From Accumulibacter sp. (GTDB lineage Bacteria; Pseudomonadota; Gammaproteobacteria; Burkholderiales; Rhodocyclaceae): 11,819 nucleotides of DNA. How positions within the stretch are numbered: position 1 is the first letter of the stretch; the number at the start of each line of letters is the position of its first letter. The notes under the pieces are model-generated. The model was not told where the DNA came from. It saw only the letters and a list, made by a program, of their open reading frames with translations, and searched no databases. Positions 6,866 to 11,819 of this stretch are shown here, one piece after another. Both the position numbers and the translations under genes were made by a program. The stretch is taken from positions 1-11,819 of the forward strand of contig DPSD01000187.1 of assembly GCA_003538495.1 (NCBI GenBank), written 5' to 3'.

Positions 6866-7957
6866 CTAATGATCGCTGCCGGTTGGCTTGGCGGGCGCGT
6901 CGGTTTGGTCTGCTGTGCCGCGTGCTCCGACCGTTTCCGCAACCCGGAGTCCACCGCCGCCGCCGGTGGCCGACTGCAGCTTCTTCCTCCGCCAGGCGCC
7001 CATCCAGCCAAGACTCTTGAACAATAGCAGGGTCAGGCCGACTGACAACAAGGGCAGTCCGACACCGAGCAGGAAGAAGTCGTCACGAGTTGCCAGCAGC
7101 TGGTCGATGGCCCAGTTGAAGTTCATTCCGAAGTAACCGGTAAGGAAAGTGATCGGCAGGAACACCCAGGAGATCATCGTCAGCCGGTTGATCTGCTCGG
7201 ACTGGCGGTCGGAAATGCTCGCCCGATAGCCCTCCATCGCCTCGGTGGTGCGCTGGCGGTAAGCATCGATCAGATGCACAAGGTCTGCCAGGCGTTCGCT
7301 ATAGCCTTGAAACGACGGCCATACCTCGGCGCTGATGCCGGGGATGCCGCCGATCGACGTGACCACGGTCTTCACCCTGTCGCGCAGCGGCACCAGCAGC
7401 CGATGCAGCGACGACAGTTCCCGGCGCAGGGCGGCCAGGCTCAAGAGGTGCTCGGCAGCCGGGCTGAGAAAAATCTTGTCCTCCAGTTTGTCGAGCAGCT
7501 CGTCGGCACGCTCAAGGCGCGGGTAGAAACCCGTCACCAGTTCATTGAGGACGATCAGCAGCGCGTAGTCGGGATACGCCGTGATCGTCCCGGCAAGCTC
7601 GCGAAAGCGCTGGCGCGCTGCGTCCATGCGCGAAGCAGCGCCGTCGAATACCGTGATCAGCCAGTTCGGCGAATACAGGAGATGTCCCGCGACGACTCCG
7701 CGCGTCCCGGCGTCTGCCCAGGTCGACATGCGCAGATGCTGCGGGCTTGCCTTGAAGCGCGCCGACTGACCAAAGCGCGGCAACCAGGCGCTCAGCGTAG
7801 GGTCGAGCTGCAGCGCAGAGGCCAGCGCCGCGATTTCGTCCTCGGTCGCGTTCGTGATGTCAAGCCAGAAAAAACCTTCCCTGGGCAACTGGCCGGCGAG
7901 ATCCTTCCCGGACAACGGCGTGCTCACGCCCAGGGCATCGATAAGCGTCGCTTTCAC
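6866..7957 (-). CDS. CorA-like (MIT superfamily) divalent-cation transporter
   Basis: 363 residues from a GTG start at 7957. The protein has a large soluble N-terminal domain (about 1-250) with long charged helices (for example 'RADELLDKLEDKIF' at 150-163 and the basic LRRELSSLHRLLVPLRDRV region), followed by two C-terminal membrane helices (about 259-278 and 294-314). The first helix ends in the diagnostic YFGMNFNW, with GMN at 277-279, the pore-mouth motif of CorA Mg2+/Co2+ channels. A basic WRRKK stretch and a Gly-rich tail follow. CorA proteins act as pentamers in the inner membrane and carry Mg2+, Co2+ or Ni2+ inward; some relatives (ZntB) transport Zn2+. The frame stays open upstream to a GTG at 8062, but the added 35 residues look unlike the family. 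GGGAG at 7970-7974 lies 12 nt upstream of the chosen GTG, so the exact start is uncertain. Confidence 0.9.
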   Translation of the reverse strand: MKATLIDALGVSTPLSGKDLAGQLPREGFFWLDITNATEDEIAALASALQLDPTLSAWLPRFGQSARFKASPQHLRMSTWADAGTRGVVAGHLLYSPNWLITVFDGAASRMDAARQRFRELAGTITAYPDYALLIVLNELVTGFYPRLERADELLDKLEDKIFLSPAAEHLLSLAALRRELSSLHRLLVPLRDRVKTVVTSIGGIPGISAEVWPSFQGYSERLADLVHLIDAYRQRTTEAMEGYRASISDRQSEQINRLTMISWVFLPITFLTGYFGMNFNWAIDQLLATRDDFFLLGVGLPLLSVGLTLLLFKSLGWMGAWRRKKLQSATGGGGGLRVAETVGARGTADQTDAPAKPTGSDH

Positions 7958-8034
7958 CTTGAGGACCGTCTCCCTGTTCTGGCACACCCCTGACCGGGGC
8001 TCGAACTCGCGCTGGTGGGACCTGCGTTTCCCGC

Positions 8035-8053
8035 GGCTGCCGCGACGGCAGCC
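8035..8053. repeat. Perfect 8-bp inverted repeat with 3-nt loop
   Basis: GGCTGCCG (8035-8042), CGA loop, CGGCAGCC (8046-8053). It lies about 80 bp upstream of the CorA-like start and would fall in that gene's 5' leader if transcription starts near the AGTATACT box. No T-tract follows on either strand. Confidence 0.55.
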
Positions 8054-8082
8054 AGCAAGCACACCAACCCGGTGAACGGACT

Positions 8083-8090
8083 AGTATACT
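8083..8090. promoter_or_regulatory. Symmetric -10-like box, possible divergent promoter
   Basis: AGTATACT is a perfect palindrome, so both strands read TATACT, five of six matches to the sigma70 -10 consensus. It is one of the few AT-rich spots in the gap between divergent genes. No convincing -35 hexamer is found 16-18 bp upstream on either strand. Confidence 0.3.
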
Positions 8091-8263
8091 CGGCGTTCTT
8101 CCGACTTCGCTGTTGCACGGGGACACCGGGAAGCTCCAGGCCGCTCTCGACGCCGCCGGGACGGGGGAGCCTCCGCGCAACCGCAGACGCCGCCGGAAAC
8201 GGCAAACTGAACACCGCCCGGTTGGGCAGCACCATGCGCCAGCGTCAGGACACTCGCCTGCCG

Positions 8264-8306
8264 CCTCTGCTGGCAACGGCCGCGCGCAGAGGGCGCGGCC
8301 GTTGCC
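8264..8306 (+). promoter_or_regulatory. Strong leader hairpin with a loop complementary to its own upstream flank
   Basis: GGCAACGGCCGCGC (8272-8285) is perfectly complementary to GCGCGGCCGTTGCC (8293-8306), a 14-bp stem with the 7-nt loop GCAGAGG (8286-8292). The loop is fully complementary to CCTCTGC at 8264-8270, one base before the stem. The RNA could therefore form a pseudoknot or switch to an alternative 7-bp stem. It ends 49 nt before the ATG of the channel-like gene and has no following T-tract. Function is unknown. Confidence 0.6.
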
Positions 8307-8340
8307 CTCGTGAGTTCATCCAGATTCTGTACTTTCAACA

Positions 8341-8346
8341 GGGGAG
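8341..8346 (+). promoter_or_regulatory. Ribosome-binding site of the channel-like gene
   Basis: GGGGAG lies 9 nt before ATG 8356 and supports that start. Confidence 0.6.
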
Positions 8347-8355
8347 CTGTCCAGG

Positions 8356-9129
8356 ATGGCGGATACGACAACGACCGAGAAGAATGCCAAGGACCTCCCG
8401 CCAGCCGCCCCGGCTGACCAGCTGCCACCGGCGGCAGGCCGGGTCGAAGCGGACCTGCCGCGGCTGCCGCAAGTCATCAAGCAACTGTCCACTGACGCCC
8501 AGACGCTTCCACAGGCAGCCGAGAAAGTACCCGCGGAACTGGTCAACATTCCCCGGACGGTGGTCACTGCCCTGCCCGCCGAACTGGCGCCGGTCGAGGC
8601 CTACATCGAAGCCGAGTTGCCGATGACGAAGGCGTTGCCGCTGCCAGACCTGTTCTATGGCGGCGGCGTGCTGGTCGTCGTCGTCATCTTGCAGGCCATC
8701 GGACTGCGCCTGCTCACCGCTCACTTCGACAAGCGCGCGCGAAGCATCGAGCAGCGGCCGGCGTGGTGGAGCGTCGACCTGCTGCTAGGCTTCACCGTCT
8801 TCAGGATGCTCGGTCTGCACCTGGCTTCGATAATTCTCTGGTCGGCGGCCATCGTTTACGGTGGGATCATCCCGGACTGGGTAATGGCCGCACGCTTCGC
8901 TGCGCTTTCCTACACCACCCTTGGCAGCGACGTCGAACTGCCGGCGGAATGGAACTTGCTGGCGCCGATCATTGCCATCTCGGGAATGTTCACCTTCGCC
9001 TGGACCGCCAGCGTTTTGGTCAGCATTGTTGGCCAGTGCAACCAACTTCGCGGCGTGATCCGGGAGGCGCGGCAGAGCAGGCGCAAGGCCATCGGCCACT
9101 CCAGCCCAGGCGTGCCCCCGGACACCTGA
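8356..9129 (+). CDS. Small ion channel-like membrane protein (Ion_trans_2-type pore, atypical filter)
   Basis: 257 residues. Residues 1-98 are hydrophilic and rich in Ala, Glu and Leu-Pro pairs (at 14, 23, 34, 37, 51, 73, 89, 94 and 96), with no signal peptide. Three membrane segments follow at about 100-120, 147-170 and 201-226. Between the last two, 'AARFAALSYTTLGSDVELPAE' (178-198) resembles the pore helix and selectivity filter of two-TM potassium channels (TTxGYGD), but reads TTLGSDV: the aromatic-Gly part is absent and the loop is about one residue shorter than TTLGFxD-type relatives. 'WNLLAPIIAISGMFTFAWTAS' is typical of the inner helix in this group. No RCK domain follows; the C-terminus is short and basic. 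It may be a non-selective or non-conducting channel relative. The channel-fold assignment is fairly good; conduction and ion preference are unknown. Confidence 0.78.
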   Translation: MADTTTTEKNAKDLPPAAPADQLPPAAGRVEADLPRLPQVIKQLSTDAQTLPQAAEKVPAELVNIPRTVVTALPAELAPVEAYIEAELPMTKALPLPDLFYGGGVLVVVVILQAIGLRLLTAHFDKRARSIEQRPAWWSVDLLLGFTVFRMLGLHLASIILWSAAIVYGGIIPDWVMAARFAALSYTTLGSDVELPAEWNLLAPIIAISGMFTFAWTASVLVSIVGQCNQLRGVIREARQSRRKAIGHSSPGVPPDT

Positions 9130-9171
9130 CTGCCGCCGGGGCGTCGTACTTGCGGACGATCGCCAGCCGGG

Positions 9172-9447
9172 TCAGCAGTTGCCTTTCTTGGCTTGACCGG
9201 GCGGACAGTGATAGCCCTTCCCATTGGCCTGGCCCTTGCCTTGCCCTTCGCCATGGTACTTCTTCCAATAGGCCGGGTCGCGCCAGAGCTTCCCATCCCA
9301 GTAATAGCCACGCTTGTCCCGATCGCCAATACTGATCGTCACGCCGCCGCTCTGGATTCTGACGTGGTCAACGTTGATCTGGACATCGCTGGCCTGGGCC
9401 AGAGCAGCCCATAGCGCCAACAAGGCACAGCCAATGATCGCCTTCAT
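9172..9447 (-). CDS. Small secreted DUF2502-like protein
   Basis: 91 residues from ATG 9447, which has a GGAGAAG ribosome-binding site at 9451-9457, 6 nt away. The frame is open further upstream but without a good start. An N-terminal signal peptide is clear (MKAIIGCALLALWAALAQAS, likely cleaved after AQA at 18), so the mature protein of about 73 residues is periplasmic or secreted. The core 'VTISIGDRDKRGYYWDGKLWRD' matches my memory of the DUF2502/YpeC-type pattern (IGDRD-x-x-G-x-YWDG-x-x-WRD). After it comes a Lys/Gly-rich linker, then a C-terminal YHCPPGQAKKGNC with two cysteines that could form a disulfide. The function of this family is unknown. The gene lies 56 bp downstream of yebC on the same strand and may share its transcript. 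It converges on the channel-like gene, whose stop is 42 bp away. Confidence 0.8.
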   Translation of the reverse strand: MKAIIGCALLALWAALAQASDVQINVDHVRIQSGGVTISIGDRDKRGYYWDGKLWRDPAYWKKYHGEGQGKGQANGKGYHCPPGQAKKGNC

Positions 9448-9503
9448 GTGCTTCTCCGGTTGTTGCGGCAGGCTTCGTCGGCGCACCTCGCGGCCCGGTC
9501 TGC

Positions 9504-10232
9504 TCACTCGTCGTCCATGATCACGTTGGTGAACACGTCCTGGACGTCGTCGAGGCTTTCGAGCACGTCGATCAGCTTCTGCATGCGACGAGCGTCTTCG
9601 CCCGTGAGCTGGCTCTCGTTCTCGGCCTTCATCGTCACGCCTCCGTACTGGGACTCGAAGCCGGCGGCTTGCAGCGCATCCTTGACGGCGATGTAGTCGT
9701 TCGGCGCGGTCAGCACTTCCACCGAGCCGTCGTCGTTGCTCAGCACGTCGTCGGCGCCGGCTTCGATGGCGGCGTCCATCAGCGCGCCTTCGTCGGTCCC
9801 CGGGGCGAACAACAACTGCCCGCAGTGCTTGAACTGAAAGGCGACGCAGCCATCAGTACCGAGGTTGCCGCCGTACTTGTTGAAAGCGTGCCGGACGTCG
9901 GCGACGGTGCGCGTGCGGTTGTCGGTCAGGCAATCGACGATGACCGCCGCGCCGCCTATCCCGTAGCCTTCGTAGCGGATCTCGACGTAATCGACACCCT
10001 CGAGTTCACCGGTGCCCTTCTTGATCGCGTTGTCGATCTTGTCCTTGGGCATGTTGACGCCCTTGGCCTTGTCGACCGCCAGTCGCAGGCGCGGGTTGAA
10101 CGCCGCATCGCCGCCACCCATCTTGGCCGAGACGGTGATTTCCTTGGCGATCTTGGAAAACGATGCGCTGCGCTTTTCATCCTGGCGCCCCTTGCGGTGC
10201 TGGATGTTGGCCCACTTGGAATGTCCTGCCAT
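9504..10232 (-). CDS. yebC: YebC/PmpR family protein (TACO1-like)
   Basis: 242 residues, the normal full length for the family. The start [32 protein letters not shown] is the invariant N-terminus, and '[23 protein letters not shown]' (about 88-110), '[18 protein letters not shown]' and '[19 protein letters not shown]' at the end are also diagnostic. Family members are cytoplasmic. Some were described as DNA-binding regulators (PmpR); more recent work links YebC and mitochondrial TACO1 to relief of ribosome stalling at proline-rich stretches. An AGAGGT ribosome-binding site (10237-10242) precedes the ATG. In many proteobacteria yebC is followed by ruvC; here the next gene on this strand is the DUF2502-like gene instead. 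Confidence 0.97.
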   Translation of the reverse strand: MAGHSKWANIQHRKGRQDEKRSASFSKIAKEITVSAKMGGGDAAFNPRLRLAVDKAKGVNMPKDKIDNAIKKGTGELEGVDYVEIRYEGYGIGGAAVIVDCLTDNRTRTVADVRHAFNKYGGNLGTDGCVAFQFKHCGQLLFAPGTDEGALMDAAIEAGADDVLSNDDGSVEVLTAPNDYIAVKDALQAAGFESQYGGVTMKAENESQLTGEDARRMQKLIDVLESLDDVQDVFTNVIMDDE

Positions 10233-10316
10233 GCTGACCTCTGCTGATTGCGATCTTGCCGCCGGCGTTGCCGGAGCAACAAACCTGGCCGCGAATGGTT
10301 GATAATCAAGCTGGTC

Positions 10317-10325
10317 ATTCTAGCA
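10317..10325 (-). promoter_or_regulatory. Candidate extended -10 promoter of yebC
   Basis: On the minus strand the sequence reads TGCTAGAAT, an extended -10 element (TGn before TAGAAT, five of six matches to TATAAT), about 85 bp upstream of the yebC ATG. No good -35 is visible, as is common for extended -10 promoters. Confidence 0.45.
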
Positions 10326-10364
10326 CCTCCCGTTTTTTGCCATCCCTCCCCGCCACCATTTTCC

Positions 10365-10368
10365 GGAG
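10365..10368 (+). promoter_or_regulatory. Ribosome-binding site of the DUF853 gene
   Basis: GGAG lies 6 nt before ATG 10375 and supports this start. Confidence 0.65.
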
Positions 10369-10374
10369 TCGCTC

Positions 10375-11819
10375 ATGGTCAATCCACTCACCATTGCCAG
10401 ACACGAAGGCACCGAACTCGCCCTGCTACCGGCGCTGGCCAACCGGCACGGGCTGATCACCGGCGCCACCGGCACCGGCAAGACGGTCACCCTGCAGGTT
10501 CTAGCGGAACGTTTTTCGGCGATCGGCGTGCCGGTGTTCATGGCCGACGTCAAAGGCGACCTGTCGGGGCTGGCGGCCATCGGCAGCGTCTCAGCGAAGA
10601 TGCAGGCGCGTCTCGATGCACTGGGCATCAAGGAGCACACGCCGGCGAAATGTCCGGTTACCTACTGGGACGTTTTCGGTGAGCAGGGGCATCCGGTACG
10701 GGCGACGATTTCGGACATGGGGCCGATCTTGCTGGCGCGCCTGCTGACGCTCAACGACACCCAGACTGGCGTCCTGCAACTGGTCTTCAGGATCGCCGAC
10801 GACAATGGCCTGCTGTTGCTCGACCTGAAGGATCTGCGGGCGATGCTGCAGCACGTCGGCGAGAACGCCAAGAGCTTCACCAGCGAATACGGCAATGTCT
10901 CGGCGGCGTCGATCGGCGCCATCCAGCGCGGCTTGCTGAACCTCGGCGACCAGGGCGGCGACGTCTTCTTCGGCGAGCCGATGCTCGACATCGCCGACCT
11001 GATGCAGACCGACAACGGTCGGGGCGTGGTCAACATCCTCGCCGCCGACAAGCTGATGAGCTCGCCGCGGCTCTACTCGACCTTCCTGCTGTGGCTACTG
11101 GCCGAGCTCTTCGAGCAACTGCCCGAAGTCGGCGACGTCGAAAAGCCGAAGCTGGTCTTCTTCTTCGACGAGGCGCACCTGCTGTTCAACGAAGCGCCAG
11201 CGGCCCTGCTGGAAAAGATCGAGCAGGTGGTCAGGCTGATCCGCTCGAAGGGAGTCGGCGTCTATTTCGTCACCCAGAATCCGCTCGACATCCCGGACAG
11301 CGTCCTCGGCCAGCTTGGCAACCGCGTCCAGCACGCGCTGCGGGCGTTCACTCCGCGCGACCAGAAAGCGGTCAAGGCGGCGGCGCAGACGCTGCGCGCC
11401 AACCCGCGCTTCGACGCCGAAACGGCAATCACCGAACTTGGCGTCGGCGAGGCTCTGGTCTCCTTCCTCGACGAGAAGGGCCGGCCGAACGTCGTCGAAC
11501 GCGCTTTCGTGCTGCCACCGGCGTCGCGGATGGGACCGCAGACCGCCGATGAGCGACAGGCGGTGATCAAGGCGTCGACGATCTACGGCCACTACGAACA
11601 GGCGATCGATCGCGAATCCGCCTACGAGAAGCTCAGGGCAGCGACGCAGCCGACGCAGCAAGGTGCGGGCGTGCAGAAACCAACGCCGACCAGCGAGCCG
11701 GAAGCGTCGGGCGGCGGCTGGCTCGGCGGTCTCGCCGACCTCTTCGGTGGCGCTTCGAACAGCGGCCGCTCGCGTGGCGGCGATTCGATCGCCACCACGG
11801 CGGCCAAGAGCGCCGCGCG
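10375..11819 (+). CDS. HerA-like DUF853 ATPase (runs off the window end)
   Basis: 481 complete codons from ATG 10375 with no stop before the window ends. Family members are about 500 residues, so only a short C-terminal piece is missing. Walker A GATGTGKT is at 30-37, just after '[11 protein letters not shown]', and '[11 protein letters not shown]' follows the next strand, both typical of DUF853 (bacterial HerA/VirB4-like NTPases). Walker B with DEAH is at 265-268 ('[12 protein letters not shown]'). Further on are '[33 protein letters not shown]', whose TQNP is the sensor region, and '[17 protein letters not shown]' with a likely arginine finger. The last part is a low-complexity Gly/Ser/Ala linker with '[14 protein letters not shown]'. 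The physiological role is not established; HerA relatives translocate DNA. It is transcribed divergently from yebC. Confidence 0.94.
   Translation, partial: MVNPLTIARHEGTELALLPALANRHGLITGATGTGKTVTLQVLAERFSAIGVPVFMADVKGDLSGLAAIGSVSAKMQARLDALGIKEHTPAKCPVTYWDVFGEQGHPVRATISDMGPILLARLLTLNDTQTGVLQLVFRIADDNGLLLLDLKDLRAMLQHVGENAKSFTSEYGNVSAASIGAIQRGLLNLGDQGGDVFFGEPMLDIADLMQTDNGRGVVNILAADKLMSSPRLYSTFLLWLLAELFEQLPEVGDVEKPKLVFFFDEAHLLFNEAPAALLEKIEQVVRLIRSKGVGVYFVTQNPLDIPDSVLGQLGNRVQHALRAFTPRDQKAVKAAAQTLRANPRFDAETAITELGVGEALVSFLDEKGRPNVVERAFVLPPASRMGPQTADERQAVIKASTIYGHYEQAIDRESAYEKLRAATQPTQQGAGVQKPTPTSEPEASGGGWLGGLADLFGGASNSGRSRGGDSIATTAAKSAA

Larger units (their letters stand above)
7958..8355. other. 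398-bp divergent intergenic region with structured elements
   Basis: This lies between the divergently transcribed CorA-like and channel-like genes. Short frames here lack ribosome-binding sites and family resemblance. It holds an 8-bp-stem hairpin (8035-8053), the symmetric box AGTATACT (8083-8090), an 11-bp direct repeat GACGCCGCCGG (8149-8159 and 8186-8196) and a strong 14-bp-stem hairpin (8272-8306). The long leader this implies for the channel-like gene could be regulatory. A tRNA or tmRNA reading was checked and rejected. Confidence 0.5.
10233..10374. other. Divergent intergenic region between yebC and the DUF853 gene
   Basis: 142 bp with promoters expected in both directions. It contains a small hairpin in the yebC leader (GTTGC at 10267-10271, CGGA loop, GCAAC at 10276-10280), the short palindrome TTGAT-A-ATCAA (10299-10309) that could be an operator, and a six-T run near 10332-10338. 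Confidence 0.4.

Noticed and set aside
7981..8040. Minus-strand GTTCGAGCCCC resembling a tRNA or tmRNA T-arm, with TGCCA nearby.
   Set aside because: The five bases either side of the putative T-loop do not pair (GCGAG against CCCGG) and no acceptor, D or anticodon arms can be assembled.
8149..8196. Direct repeat GACGCCGCCGG, two copies 37 bp apart, considered as a CRISPR- or iteron-like repeat.
   Set aside because: Only two copies of a low-complexity GC-rich 11-mer, with no regular array; likely chance in this base composition.
8015..8626. Long plus-strand open frame across the intergenic region and into the channel-like gene.
   Set aside because: It overlaps a gene with a good ribosome-binding site and clear membrane segments; its own product is an Arg/Pro-rich composition typical of a high-GC shadow frame.

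Overview
The window is high-GC bacterial chromosome. The gene types (NodT-type RND outer-membrane channel, YebC, DUF853 ATPase, class III PPK2) suggest a proteobacterium, plausibly a betaproteobacterium of the Rhodocyclales / Accumulibacter sort. That placement is an inference from gene content and codon style, not a measured assignment. No rRNA, tRNA, CRISPR array, transposase or phage gene was found.

Layout. Positions 1-594 are the C-terminal part of an RND-efflux outer-membrane lipoprotein whose N-terminus lies outside the window. Next comes a zone of gene decay (about 591-1372): a damaged ion-channel/RCK gene with a probable frameshift near its start and a probable in-frame loss of the middle of its nucleotide-binding domain, then a 31-codon remnant of the N-terminus of a SulP anion-transporter gene. 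Positions 1491-6762 carry three tightly spaced plus-strand genes, probably one operon: a P3A-type H+-translocating P-type ATPase, a class III-like polyphosphate kinase 2 (PPK2), and an intact SulP transporter with a STAS domain. Convergent to it is a CorA-like divalent-cation transporter (6866-7957, minus).

A 398-bp intergenic stretch (7958-8355) holds two strong hairpins and a symmetric -10-like box. It separates the CorA-like gene from a plus-strand small channel-like membrane protein with an aberrant selectivity filter and a Leu-Pro-rich N-terminal region (8356-9129). On the minus strand follow a small secreted DUF2502-like protein (9172-9447) and, upstream of it, yebC (9504-10232). Divergent from yebC is a HerA-like DUF853 ATPase that runs off the window end (10375-11819).

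How the genes may work together. The 1491-6762 block puts an ATP-driven proton pump, an enzyme that can make NTP/NDP from polyphosphate, and an anion transporter into one transcription unit. This suggests polyphosphate-backed energisation of the membrane coupled to anion uptake. CorA-like and channel-like genes nearby make this an ion-transport cluster. The remnants at 591-1372 show that a channel gene and an additional SulP gene once sat just upstream and have been lost. The gene identities are well supported by motifs; the functional linkage is a hypothesis.
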